Below are positions 34,601 through 43,221 of a stretch of 64,000 nucleotides of DNA, in pieces. Under the pieces are notes generated by a model, which saw nothing but the letters and a program-made list of their open reading frames with translations, was not told the DNA's origin and did no database searches. Position 1 is the first letter of the stretch. Each line of letters starts with the position of its first letter. Source of the DNA: Streptomyces sp. HUAS ZL42 (GTDB lineage Bacteria; Actinomycetota; Actinomycetes; Streptomycetales; Streptomycetaceae); contig NZ_CP160403.1 of the NCBI RefSeq assembly GCF_040782645.1, forward strand, positions 496,001 to 560,000, given 5' to 3'. The position numbers were made by a program, and so were the translations under genes.

Positions 34601-36796
34601 ATGTCTCCCACCCGCGGCGCAGGCGCGCCCGTCGCACCGCCAGTCACCCCGCTCGCACCGGACGGGCCGGACAAGCCGCGCGGCGGCCGGTTCGGAGATC
34701 TGGCCGGCTGGGCGCAGCGTCATCGCTGGGCCGCCCTGTTGATCTGGGTGGCCGTCCTGGCGGCCGTCACTTTGGGTTCCGGGGCCGTCGGCTCCGCGTA
34801 CAAGAACGACTTCTCCCTACCGGGCACCGACTCCCAGACCGCCACCGACCTGTTCAGCAAGCACGGTTCCGCCCAGGCCGGCGACAGCGTCGACATCGTG
34901 TTCAAGGACGCTCAGGGCCTCGACGGCCGCCGGGCCGCGGTCGAAAAGATGCTGGCCGAGGTGAAGGGTCTGCCGAGCGTCGCCGAGATCCGCAGCCCGT
35001 ACACCGATGCCTCCGCCGTGTCCGAGGGCGGCACGATCGGCTACGCCACCGTGACGCTCGGCGGCAAGGCCGAGGCCGTACCCAAGGAGGACGTCACCGC
35101 GATCATCGACACCGCCAAGGGTTTGGAGAAGGACGGGCTCCAGGTCGAACTCGGCGGCGATGCCGTACGCGGCGCGGAAGAAAAGGGAAGCCCAACCGCG
35201 GAACTGGCCGGCATCGTGGCCGCCGTAGTCATCCTCGGGCTGCTCTTCGGCTCCCTGGTGGCGGCCGCCGTACCGCTGATCACCGCCCTCTTCGCGGTCG
35301 GCTCGGCCCTCAGCCTCATCGTCCTCGCCTCACACGTCTTCACCATCGCCGACTTCACGCCACCCATCACGATGCTCGTCGGCCTCGGCGTCGGCGTCGA
35401 CTACGCCCTGCTGATCTTCTACCGCTACCGGCACGAGCTCACCGCCGGCGCCGACCCGGCCGACGCCACCCGTAAAGCTCTGGACGCCGCCGGCCGCACC
35501 GTCTTCTTCGCCGGCTGCACCGTGATCATCGCCCTGCTCGGTCTGGTCGCGCTCGGCCTCGGCTCACTGCAGGGCGTGGCCCTTGCCCTGGCACTGACCG
35601 TGCTGACCACGATGGCCGCCTCACTCATCCTGCTGCCCGCACTCCTTGCGTTCCTCGGCAAGCGCATCCAGCGCCATGTGCTGAAGCACGCGGCCAAGAC
35701 CGCGGTCAAGAGCAGGACGGAAGGCAGCCGCTGGCGGGCCCTGGCCCGAGCCGTGCAGCGCCGTCCACTGCCGGCCCTGCTGGTCGCCGTTTTCGCCCTG
35801 CTGGCCCTGTCCGCACCGGCACTGGGCATGCGCCTCGGCTTCGCCGACGCCGGCAACGACCCGAAGACCTCCACCTCGAGGCAGGCGTACGACCTGCTCG
35901 CCGAGGGCTTCGGCCCGGGCTTCAACGGACCGCTGGTCGTCTTGGCACAGGGTGACGAGGCCGCCGGCCGGACTGTGCGGTCCGAGCTGGCCAAGGCCAG
36001 GGGTGTGGCCGCAGCCAGCCCCGCGCTTCCCTCCGAGGACGGCGCTTTGACCACTGTGATCGTCTACCCGAAGACCGCGCCACAGGACGAGGGCACCACT
36101 GATCTCGTGCATCACCTGCGCGACGACGTGGCCCCGAACCTGGAGCGCGCCACCGGCGCCAAGATCCTGGTCGGCGGTGCCACCGCCGCCTCCCAGGACT
36201 TCGCGGACACAGTCTCCAAGAGGCTGCCTCTGTTCGTCGCCGTCGTCGTCGGGCTGTCCTCACTGCTACTGATGCTGGTCTTCCGGTCGCTGCTGATCCC
36301 CATCAAGGCGGCCCTGTTGAACCTTCTCTCGATCACCGCCGCGCTCGGCGCGATGACCCTGGTGTTTCAGCTCGGCTGGTTCGGGGTGCAGCCCGGGCCG
36401 ATCGAAGCCTTCCTCCCCGTGCTGATCTTCGCGATCGTCTTCGGCCTTTCCATGGACTACGAGGTCTTCCTGGTCGGGCGGATCCACGAGGAGTGGGAGC
36501 GCACGAAGGACCACTCCCTGGCGGTCCGGGAAGGACTGGCCACCACCGGCAAGGTGATCACGGCGGCCGGGGCCATCATGATCATGGTGTTCGGCGCCTT
36601 CATGCTGAGCTCGGACCGGATGCTCCAGCAGTTCGGCCTCGGCCTCGGCGTGGCGATCCTGATGGACGCGCTGGTCATCCGCTGCCTGATCGTCCCGGCC
36701 GCCATGCAGCTGCTCGGCAAGTGGGCCTGGTGGCTGCCCGCCCCCCTCGCCCGGTGGCTGCCCAAGGTGGCGCTCGAACGCCAGGCGGACAGCTGA
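34601..36796 (+). CDS. MMPL/RND-family membrane transporter
   Basis: A 731-residue MMPL protein with the family two-fold layout. A first helix (ALLIWVAVLAAVTLGSG, about 45-65) precedes an extracellular domain (SLPGTDSQTATDLFSKHG), a five-helix bundle with ITMLVGLGVGVDYALLIFYR, a second extracellular domain (about 410-530) and a second bundle with IFAIVFGLSMDYEVFLVGRI. MMPL proteins export lipids, siderophores or antibiotics using the proton gradient. ATG at 34601 follows GAGGT by 11 bases. The two-component system just upstream probably controls it. Confidence 0.9.
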   Translation: MSPTRGAGAPVAPPVTPLAPDGPDKPRGGRFGDLAGWAQRHRWAALLIWVAVLAAVTLGSGAVGSAYKNDFSLPGTDSQTATDLFSKHGSAQAGDSVDIVFKDAQGLDGRRAAVEKMLAEVKGLPSVAEIRSPYTDASAVSEGGTIGYATVTLGGKAEAVPKEDVTAIIDTAKGLEKDGLQVELGGDAVRGAEEKGSPTAELAGIVAAVVILGLLFGSLVAAAVPLITALFAVGSALSLIVLASHVFTIADFTPPITMLVGLGVGVDYALLIFYRYRHELTAGADPADATRKALDAAGRTVFFAGCTVIIALLGLVALGLGSLQGVALALALTVLTTMAASLILLPALLAFLGKRIQRHVLKHAAKTAVKSRTEGSRWRALARAVQRRPLPALLVAVFALLALSAPALGMRLGFADAGNDPKTSTSRQAYDLLAEGFGPGFNGPLVVLAQGDEAAGRTVRSELAKARGVAAASPALPSEDGALTTVIVYPKTAPQDEGTTDLVHHLRDDVAPNLERATGAKILVGGATAASQDFADTVSKRLPLFVAVVVGLSSLLLMLVFRSLLIPIKAALLNLLSITAALGAMTLVFQLGWFGVQPGPIEAFLPVLIFAIVFGLSMDYEVFLVGRIHEEWERTKDHSLAVREGLATTGKVITAAGAIMIMVFGAFMLSSDRMLQQFGLGLGVAILMDALVIRCLIVPAAMQLLGKWAWWLPAPLARWLPKVALERQADS

Positions 36797-36829
36797 CGCC
36801 TGACCAGGACCATCCTCTCTCGATTCCGT

Positions 36830-36874
36830 GAAGCGGCCACCGCCCCTGACGTAGAACGGGGCGGTGGCCGCTTC
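36830..36874. terminator. Bidirectional terminator between convergent MMPL and MFS genes
   Basis: A perfect 17-bp stem (GAAGCGGCCACCGCCCC at 36830-36846 with 36858-36874) and an 11-base loop. It sits between the plus-strand MMPL stop and the minus-strand MFS stop, so it can serve both. Confidence 0.85.
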
Positions 36875-36910
36875 ATGGCGTCGAGCCGTCGGACGACCCG
36901 GCTGACGTGC

Positions 36911-38107
36911 CTACCCGGTCGCGGCGGCGGAGGACGGCGCGAGCCCGCGCTCGGCCGATGCCTGCGTACCGGCCACCGTCATCCGGAGCAGGGGCAGCGA
37001 GGCGATGACGGTGCCGAGTGCCAGGACGAGGCCGAGCACGTCGGCCCCGGCGGCGTCGAGGACGGCTCCGACGGCCAGCGGTCCGATGCCGGTGCCCAGG
37101 GCGCCCGCGCCGCTGAGGGAGGCCACCAGGCGTCCGGTCGGGTCGATGAGCGCCGCGGCGGCGAGCATCTGCACCAGGACGGCCAGTTGGCAGGCCTGCC
37201 AGAGGACGGCCGCGACGGTGAAGAGCACGGGGTCGTGGGTGAGGATCAGGGCCGCCATCGCGAGGGCCTGCACCGTGACGAAGACGGCCATCGACCGCAT
37301 GCGCCCGAAGCGTCGCGCCGCCACCGGACCCACGACCGCGCCGACGAGCGCCACGACGCTGGAGATCGCGAGGACGGCCGATACGGCCGAGTGGGACATC
37401 CCGGTGTGCTGGCGGCCCAGCACCGAGGCGTACGACCACGCGCCCTGGGTGACGGCCCACAGGAGCGCGGTCCCGAGGAGCAGAACCACCGACGGCTTGG
37501 CCGCGGTCGTCTCCCCGGTGCCGGCGGACCCGGTGTCCGGTGTGGAGGGACCGTCCGGGAGCCGGCGTATCAGTGGCCAGGCGGCGAGGCAGCACAACGT
37601 CATGAGCAGGAAGCCGGAGCCCTCCCCCAGGTCGTGGTTGGCCGCGGGGACGCCCATGATCAGCAGTGCGGTCACGCCGACGGTGCCGGAGATGGTGACG
37701 GCGGACGCCTTGTCGGCGTCGTCGGTGGCGGCGAGCGCCGCCGTGGCCGCCGCGTAGACCGCGCCGAGCCCTGTGCCGAGGACCAGGTTGGCCAGAACCA
37801 GGGTCACCGGGTCGGTGGCCGCCGCCGCTCCCAGGAAGCCGGCTCCCGAGAGGGCCAGACCGAGGCGGGTCATCCGCACCCGGCCCGGCCGCGCGGCCCG
37901 CTTGGCCAGCAGCAGCGTCACCACCGCCGTCGGCATCAGTTGGCTCGCGGCCACGATTCCGGCGCCGGAGTCCGACAGCCCGAAGCGTGTCGCGAAGTCG
38001 TCGACGAAGACGGGCATCACGTTCGCCCCGCCGTTGCCGAGGGTGACTCCGGCGATCAGCGCCACGGCCACACCGAAGGTGAGAGCGGAGCCACCTCGCG
38101 CGTTCAC
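36911..38107 (-). CDS. Major facilitator superfamily exporter
   Basis: A 398-residue membrane protein with about 12 helices in two halves (for example ALTFGVAVALIAGVTLGNGG, VTLVLANLVLGTGLGAVYAA, VSAVLAISSVVALVGAVVGP). MFS loop residues include RFGRMRSM between helices of the second half. The N-terminal half resembles drug or small-metabolite efflux proteins. GTG at 38107 heads a single-gene unit; the P450 gene ends 123 bases upstream. Substrate unknown. Confidence 0.85.
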   Translation of the reverse strand: MNARGGSALTFGVAVALIAGVTLGNGGANVMPVFVDDFATRFGLSDSGAGIVAASQLMPTAVVTLLLAKRAARPGRVRMTRLGLALSGAGFLGAAAATDPVTLVLANLVLGTGLGAVYAAATAALAATDDADKASAVTISGTVGVTALLIMGVPAANHDLGEGSGFLLMTLCCLAAWPLIRRLPDGPSTPDTGSAGTGETTAAKPSVVLLLGTALLWAVTQGAWSYASVLGRQHTGMSHSAVSAVLAISSVVALVGAVVGPVAARRFGRMRSMAVFVTVQALAMAALILTHDPVLFTVAAVLWQACQLAVLVQMLAAAALIDPTGRLVASLSGAGALGTGIGPLAVGAVLDAAGADVLGLVLALGTVIASLPLLRMTVAGTQASAERGLAPSSAAATG

Positions 38108-38229
38108 CGGCCGCTCCTCTGCGAGGAGTTGGGGACTACCACCGTTCCTCGACGCAGCGCCGAGTGTGCAACAAGCATGAGAGCCTCACGAGTCAGGTTC
38201 GGTTCGATGGACGCCTGCCACCGAAAGGG

Positions 38230-41200
38230 TCAGCCGGCCCAGACGTCTTCCACGTAGTGGCCCGACTCGGTCATGGCGGCCAGCCAGGCGGTGGCCTCGT
38301 CACCACCCGCGCCCGTGCGGTCGCGGTAGATCTCCCTGAACGCCTCCCGCACCGCCGGGGCCATGCGGCGGCCGTCTCCGCAGATGTAGACGCGCCCGCC
38401 GGCCTCCAGTACCGCCCAGACCTCGTCGCTCTCCTTCGCGATGCGGTCCTGGACGAAGCGGGCGCCGTCCTCGGGGGCGCAGGAGAAGGTGGGTCGCATG
38501 CTGACGGCTCCGGCCGCCTCGGCCGCCTCGAGTTCCGCGCGGTGGAGGTAGTCGACGTCGGGGTGGTCGCAGCCGAAGTAGCACAGCAGCGTTCCGGTCG
38601 ACCGGGTGTGGTGGCGGTCGAGGACGGCGCCGCGGAAGGGCGCCAGACCGGTGCCCGCGCTCACCAGGATCACCGGCACCGAATCCTCCTGCGGCAGGCG
38701 GAAGTCCTCGCTGCAGGGCAGCACCCTGGCCTGGACGGTGTCGCCGGCGTGCACGGTCCGGAGGTAGTGCGAGGCGATGCCGTGGAACGTGCCCTGACCG
38801 CCCCGGTGGGGTGCGGCGAGCAGCGACACCATCAGGTCGACCTCGCCGGGTGCCGCTTCGGCGGACGAGGAGATGGAGTAGTGGCGCGGGCGCAGGACGG
38901 GCAGCAGTTCCAGGAAGCGTTCGAAGGGCAGCTCGCAGGCGCGGTAGCGCTCCAGCAGGTCCAGGAGGCTGTGTCCGGCGGCGGTCACCTGCTCGCCGAA
39001 GGCCTCCGGGTCCGCCGCCGCGAGTTCGGCCAGGGGCCGCTTCTCGGGCGGGCAGGCGGTGTGCTCGGCGAGCACGGCGACCTGCTCCTGGGTGGCGGCA
39101 TCCTGCAGTTCCACGAAGTCGGTCAGCAGGCGGCGCAGGGTCAGCGGACGGTCGACGGGCAGGGCGCCCCGGCTGCGGCGACGGGCGCGCAGTCGCACGG
39201 TGCGGTCCAGGTCGAGGCCGAAGCGGTCGGCCACCCGCCGCACGAGGGCGTCCGGGTTGCTCGGGAGCACGGCCAGGTGGTCGCCGGTGCGGTAGGTGAC
39301 TCCCTCGGGCAGCCGCAGCCTCAGGAATCGCTTGGAGCGGCCCAACCCGTGGTCCATGTCGACCAGTTCGTACGCGTCGAGCACCTCCATCGGCTGTACG
39401 CCGTGTCGCGCCGCGAGGCCGCCGATGACCGAGTCGGTCGCGTCCTCCAGCTCGTACAGTCCCGTCTCCTGTTCGGCGGCCGGCTCGGCTGCCTCCTGCG
39501 CCTCTGCGGCGGCGCCGTACCGCTCCAGCAGGGCGGTCCACAGGTCACCGGTCCACAGGTCCACCGTGCCTGCGAAGTCGCCGGCGGCGTCCGCGGCGCC
39601 GCGCTCGAGCAGTGAGGTGGCGCCCGCGGCGGTGAGCCGCTCGTCGATGAGGGTGGGGATGCGCTGGTAAGTGGCGGCCCAGTTGCGGTCGCCGACGCCG
39701 AGTACCGCGTACTGGAGGCCGTCGAGCGCGCCGGGCTCCAGGCCCTCCAGCCAGGCGACGAATTCCGTGGCGTCGTCGGTGGGCCGGCCGTTGTAAGAGG
39801 CGGCCACGATCACCACCGGCCCGTCACTCCCGGAGAGCTCGCCCACGGCGTCGTTGAGGGGAGCTACGGACGGGGCGAAGCCGCGCTCGTCGCCGTCCGC
39901 CGCCAGGTCGCGGGCGATGCCCGCGCAGGTGCCCAGGTTGGAGCCGTGCAGGAGGGTCAGCGCGGTGCCGGTGGCGCGCCGGCCCCCGGGCCGGTCCTGG
40001 CCGGCGGGAGCACTGCTCGCGGCGACGGCCGGGGCGGTGGGCAGGCGGCGCTCCCCGCTGGTGCGCCGGGCCAGGTTCAGCGTGAACGCGTCGGGCTTGA
40101 GGGTGAGCGACTGCTTGATCTTCAGCTGATAGTTGGTGTGGTCGATCAGGCGGTAGCGGTGGATCACCAGCGCGAGGACCAGCGTCGCCTCGTGCAGCGC
40201 GAACTGGCGGCCGATGCAGGCGCGTTCGCCGCTGCCGAACGGCTTGAACAGGTGCACCGGCCGCTCCTCCTCCCGCTCGGGCAGGAACCGGTCGGGGTCG
40301 AACAGCTCGACGTTCTCGCCCCAGGCGGGGTCCCGGTGCAGCTGCGGGATGAGCACCTGGATCGACTCGCCCTTGCGCACGGCGTACTTCCCGCCGATGA
40401 CGGTGTCCTCCAGCGGCTCCACGGCGTACGCGGGGGCCGTCGGCCACAGCCGCAGGCTCTCGTTGAGCACCTGGCGGATGTACGTCAGCTTGCCGATGTC
40501 CCCGTAGTCGGGCTCGGGGGCGTCGGAGTCGCCCCACAGCGCGTCGACCTCGGCCTGGGCGCGGGCGAGGACCTCGGGGTGCTTGGTCAGGTAGTAGAGG
40601 GCGAAGGACAGGGCCCCGCTGGTGGTCTCGTGCCCGGCGATGAGGAACGTGATCGCCTGGTAGCGGATGTTGACGTCGTCCAGGGGCTCCCCCGTCACCG
40701 CGATGGGGGTCCCCCCGCTCGAACGAGGTTGAGAGTGGGGGAGGGTGTGCAGCATGCGCCCGAGCAGGTCGTCGGTGCTCGGGTCTCCGTAGGCCCGACG
40801 CTCTCGGATCACGTCGTCGACCAGGTCCTTCATCAGGGTCACGTCGGCGCGGAACTGCTCGGCCTGCTTCCACTTGAACAGGTCCGCGCCCGGGATGGAC
40901 TCCCCCTTGGCCTGGGCGAAGCCGAGCGCTCGCGACAGGGCGGTGACGAAGGGGTGCGACTCCTCGCGGCCGAAGGACTCGAAGTCGTAGCCGAATCCGC
41001 ACAGGCCGATCGTGTCGAACGTCAGCCGTGTCATGTCGCCGGCCACGTCCACGGGCTCCGTCCCGGCCGCCCGGTCCCACTTACCGATCAGCTCCCGGGC
41101 CACCTTGAGCATCGTCGCGTGGTAGCCGCGCATCGCGCCGAGGGAGAAGGCCGGCATCAGGATGTCGTGCGCCTTGCGCCAGTTGGGCTCGTCGTTGAAC

Positions 41201-41490
41201 GCGGTGAAGAGCCCGTCGCCGCCGATCTCGCGAAGGATCACGAGGTCGGGGTGCACGTTCTTGCGGAACCGCGTCTCGTCCGCCAGCTCGGTGACCAGGT
41301 CGAGACCGGAGGCGAAGTTGATCTCGTTGCCGAAGATGCGGAGCTTGAACAGCGGCCCCAGCTCCTTGGCCTCGTTCATCACATAGAGCAGGCCGTCGGC
41401 GCCACCGGGGATGTCGAACGCGTGGCCGACCAGGGGCAGAGCGGGGCGCTGAGGGATCGGCTCGGTTCCGCCGAGGGTCTGGTTCGTCAT
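38230..41490 (-). CDS. Self-sufficient cytochrome P450-reductase fusion (CYP102/BM3 type)
   Basis: A 1086-residue fusion. P450 domain about 1-480: I-helix AGHETTSGALSFALYYL, ExxR in LNESLRLWP, heme ligand C425 in FGSGERACIGRQFALHE. Flavodoxin domain about 500-640 (LTLLHGSNLGTCAGIARDLA). FAD/NADPH reductase domain to the end (RHYSISSSAEA, VSAGTGLAPFRGA, VYICGDGRRMAP). The family hydroxylates fatty acids and related lipids using NADPH. ATG at 41490 with GAAAGG upstream. Compared with BM3 there is an extra segment HSQPRSSGGTPIAV before TGEPLDD, encoded by a Streptomyces palindromic repeat. TetR and palindromes lie upstream. Confidence 0.93.
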   Translation of the reverse strand: MTNQTLGGTEPIPQRPALPLVGHAFDIPGGADGLLYVMNEAKELGPLFKLRIFGNEINFASGLDLVTELADETRFRKNVHPDLVILREIGGDGLFTAFNDEPNWRKAHDILMPAFSLGAMRGYHATMLKVARELIGKWDRAAGTEPVDVAGDMTRLTFDTIGLCGFGYDFESFGREESHPFVTALSRALGFAQAKGESIPGADLFKWKQAEQFRADVTLMKDLVDDVIRERRAYGDPSTDDLLGRMLHTLPHSQPRSSGGTPIAVTGEPLDDVNIRYQAITFLIAGHETTSGALSFALYYLTKHPEVLARAQAEVDALWGDSDAPEPDYGDIGKLTYIRQVLNESLRLWPTAPAYAVEPLEDTVIGGKYAVRKGESIQVLIPQLHRDPAWGENVELFDPDRFLPEREEERPVHLFKPFGSGERACIGRQFALHEATLVLALVIHRYRLIDHTNYQLKIKQSLTLKPDAFTLNLARRTSGERRLPTAPAVAASSAPAGQDRPGGRRATGTALTLLHGSNLGTCAGIARDLAADGDERGFAPSVAPLNDAVGELSGSDGPVVIVAASYNGRPTDDATEFVAWLEGLEPGALDGLQYAVLGVGDRNWAATYQRIPTLIDERLTAAGATSLLERGAADAAGDFAGTVDLWTGDLWTALLERYGAAAEAQEAAEPAAEQETGLYELEDATDSVIGGLAARHGVQPMEVLDAYELVDMDHGLGRSKRFLRLRLPEGVTYRTGDHLAVLPSNPDALVRRVADRFGLDLDRTVRLRARRRSRGALPVDRPLTLRRLLTDFVELQDAATQEQVAVLAEHTACPPEKRPLAELAAADPEAFGEQVTAAGHSLLDLLERYRACELPFERFLELLPVLRPRHYSISSSAEAAPGEVDLMVSLLAAPHRGGQGTFHGIASHYLRTVHAGDTVQARVLPCSEDFRLPQEDSVPVILVSAGTGLAPFRGAVLDRHHTRSTGTLLCYFGCDHPDVDYLHRAELEAAEAAGAVSMRPTFSCAPEDGARFVQDRIAKESDEVWAVLEAGGRVYICGDGRRMAPAVREAFREIYRDRTGAGGDEATAWLAAMTESGHYVEDVWAG
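40701..40744. repeat. Streptomyces-type palindromic repeat inside the P450 gene
   Basis: GATGGGGGTCCCCCCGCTCG followed by AACGAGGTTGAGAGTGGGGG. I recognise this pattern from memory as a dispersed repeat seen many times in Streptomyces genomes, usually between genes. Here it is in frame and adds about 14 residues (HSQPRSSGGTPIAV) to the loop before the I-helix. The gene otherwise reads through intact. Confidence 0.6.
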
Positions 41491-41541
41491 GAGCTTGCCT
41501 TTCGTTCGGCGCAGGCTGTCGCTGGCCAGAACCATACAGGC

Positions 41542-41563
41542 GACATTGTCGAGTGACAATGTC
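41542..41563. promoter_or_regulatory. Perfect palindrome upstream of CYP102 gene
   Basis: GACATTGTC-GAGT-GACAATGTC, a 9-bp perfect inverted repeat with a 4-base spacer, 52 bases before the P450 start. It has the size and symmetry of a TetR operator, and the divergent gene 180 bases away is a TetR regulator. Confidence 0.7.
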
Positions 41564-41573
41564 GTCTGATCGT

Positions 41574-41592
41574 GTTGACTGACACAGTCGAC
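41574..41592. promoter_or_regulatory. Second inverted repeat in the CYP102/tetR region
   Basis: GTTGACT-GACAC-AGTCGAC, arms of seven with one mismatch. It shares the GTCGA/GACTG wording of the neighbouring palindromes and may be a second TetR site. Confidence 0.45.
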
Positions 41593-41711
41593 TGACGGAA
41601 CCTGCCTACACCTAGAAACGTCCGGCCGGGCCCGGGCCGGGGAGAACCAGAGAGGCAACCCCGCAATGAGCGCGTCTGCGCAGGAGATACCAGACCTTGT
41701 CGAGCGACCTG

Positions 41712-41730
41712 TTCGACGGACTGAGTCGAA
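41712..41730. promoter_or_regulatory. Inverted repeat just before tetR
   Basis: TTCGAC-GGACTGA-GTCGAA, perfect 6-bp arms, 12 bases before the tetR ATG. Binding here would give autoregulation. Confidence 0.5.
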
Positions 41731-41742
41731 TAGGATGCTGTG

Positions 41743-42330
41743 ATGGCTCATGTATCCGCGGCGGAGCGCCGCCCCCAACTGATCAAGGCGGCCATCGACC
41801 TCATGGCCAGGGAGGGCGTGGCCGCCGGAAGTACCCGTGCCATCGCCGCCGAGCTGGGGGTGGCCCAGGCGACCGTGCACTACACCTTCGGCACGAAGGA
41901 AGATCTGTACCGGGCCGTCATGGAGCAGCTCACCGAGGACCTGGTCACGCAGGTGGAGCAGGCGGCGCCCACGGACACGGGCTTCGAGGACACGATCGTC
42001 ACGCTCGCCGAGGCCCTGTGGCGCACCGTGCTCGAACAGCCCGCGTCCTACCAGCTCCTCACGGAACTGTCCATGTTCGCCCTGCGCACGCCCCATCTCC
42101 AGGAGGCTCTGCAAGGCCACCACCGCGGCATCTCGGCCGTGACGGCGAAGCTGATCAGCGAGGCCGCCGAACGCACAGGGCACCAGCTCGCTCAGCCCGC
42201 CGAGACGATCGCGAGGTTCTTCCTCGCGGGCTTCGACGGGCTGACGATGCAGCACCTCTCACTGCCGGACGAGGAGGCCGAAAGGGTCTGCCTGCGAGCC
42301 CTGATCTCCGCCGTCCTGGCCATGGCCTGA
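41743..42330 (+). CDS. TetR-family transcriptional regulator
   Basis: A 195-residue TetR repressor. The N-terminal helix-turn-helix (about residues 10-55) has RRPQLIKAAIDLMAREGVAA and the recognition region AELGVAQATVHYTFGTKEDL. The C-terminal ligand domain is helical. ATG at 41743 follows AGGA. It is divergent from the CYP102-type gene, with at least three inverted repeats between them, so it most likely represses the P450 until a lipid-like inducer binds, as in BM3R1-type control (family knowledge, target inferred). Confidence 0.9.
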   Translation: MAHVSAAERRPQLIKAAIDLMAREGVAAGSTRAIAAELGVAQATVHYTFGTKEDLYRAVMEQLTEDLVTQVEQAAPTDTGFEDTIVTLAEALWRTVLEQPASYQLLTELSMFALRTPHLQEALQGHHRGISAVTAKLISEAAERTGHQLAQPAETIARFFLAGFDGLTMQHLSLPDEEAERVCLRALISAVLAMA

Positions 42331-42430
42331 GGCCGCCCCGGCCCGCACCAAACGCGCCGAAAAAGCTGGGAGTGCCGCCAGAGGTGTTCGGGGCTGATCC
42401 CGACGTTTCCAGGGTGGGAACGTCTCCAGG

Positions 42431-42469
42431 GAAACGGGGTCACATCCTGGCAGGATGTGACCCCGTTTC
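42431..42469. terminator. Long hairpin after tetR
   Basis: A near-continuous palindrome with 19-base arms (GAAACGGGGTCACATCCTG and its complement) around one G. A weaker hairpin (GACGTT.CC/GG.AACGTC) lies at 42400-42422. It can terminate tetR from the left and, on the other strand, lies just past the end of the ricin/discoidin remnant. Confidence 0.75.
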
Positions 42470-42500
42470 GCAGGTCGGACGCAGCCCGGGGGGCCGCTGG

Positions 42501-43140
42501 TCAGAGGCTGACGACCTGCCAGTCCTGGTTGGAGCCGCCGGTGACGGGCCCCTGGATGACGATGGCGCCGTCGGCGGTCGAGGCGTTGGCGACGTCCAGC
42601 GCCTTGCCGCTGTTGCCGTTGATCACCTTGTAGGTGCCCAGGTCCGCGGTGAAGGGCCGGTCGTAGACCTCCAGGTTGCGGTACCTGACTGGTGCTGGTG
42701 GTGGCGGTGCCGTTGACGAGTGTGGTCCACGTGCCGTTGTCGGTGGAACCCTCGATCTTGTACTGGTAGTTGGTCTTGTCCAGTTCCCAGGCAATCCGGG
42801 TTCCGGTCAGCGAGCGGGGCGAGCCGAGGTCGACCTAGAGCCAGTGGCCGGTGTTGCCGTCGTTCGCGCACCAGCGGGTGGCGGTGGCCCCGTCGACCGC
42901 CTTGGCCGCCGTGTGGCCCTTGGACGTCTCCTCGCTGTCGGCGGTCGCGATCCTGCCGGCGGCGATGTCGGTCGGCTGTACGGGGCGGTCCAATGTGACG
43001 CCGACGACGCTGTCCTGGGGGTGGGTGGTGCGGTAGATGCCGCTGATCGTGATCCGGCCGTCGCTTGCGACCGAGAACGACAAGTTGGCGCCGGAGCGCA
43101 CATCGAAGACCCGCGTGACCTGGGCGTCCCCGATCCCCGG
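42501..43140 (-). pseudogene. C-terminal remnant of a secreted glycosidase: F5/8-type C and ricin-type modules
   Basis: The minus strand reads VRSGANLSFSVASDGRITIS, SGIYRTTHPQDSVVGVTL, then a discoidin (F5/8 type C) module (EETSKGHTAAKAVDGATATR, NDGNTGHWL) that hits TAG at 42836-42838 where a CAG (Gln) is expected. It continues [20 protein letters not shown]. After a frame change comes the end of a ricin-type lectin module ([32 protein letters not shown]). The catalytic domain is missing. It is therefore a dead fragment of a carbohydrate-active exoenzyme. Confidence 0.7.
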
Positions 43141-43221
43141 CGTGGATCTCCTCCGGCCGCCCGTAGTCCGGAGGCCGCGCTGGACGCCGGCAGATCGTCG
43201 TTGTGCGAGTCGCCGGGACGC

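Noticed and set aside
36797..36910. A small RNA or attenuator
   Set aside because: The perfect 17-bp hairpin between two convergent stops is better explained as a shared terminator.
38164..39615. A 483-codon plus-strand frame
   Set aside because: It is antisense to the CYP102 reductase domain, low in complexity and without any recognisable motif.
40701..40744. A terminator or frameshift inside the P450 gene
   Set aside because: The palindrome is in frame and the protein continues with correct CYP102 motifs on both sides, so it is a repeat insertion.
38230..42255. A 1341-residue version of the P450 fusion
   Set aside because: The extra residues come from antisense tetR and promoter DNA. CYP102 homology starts at ATG 41490 with a ribosome site.
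42431..42469. A TetR operator
   Set aside because: It is downstream of tetR and almost continuous in symmetry, fitting a terminator hairpin better than an operator.
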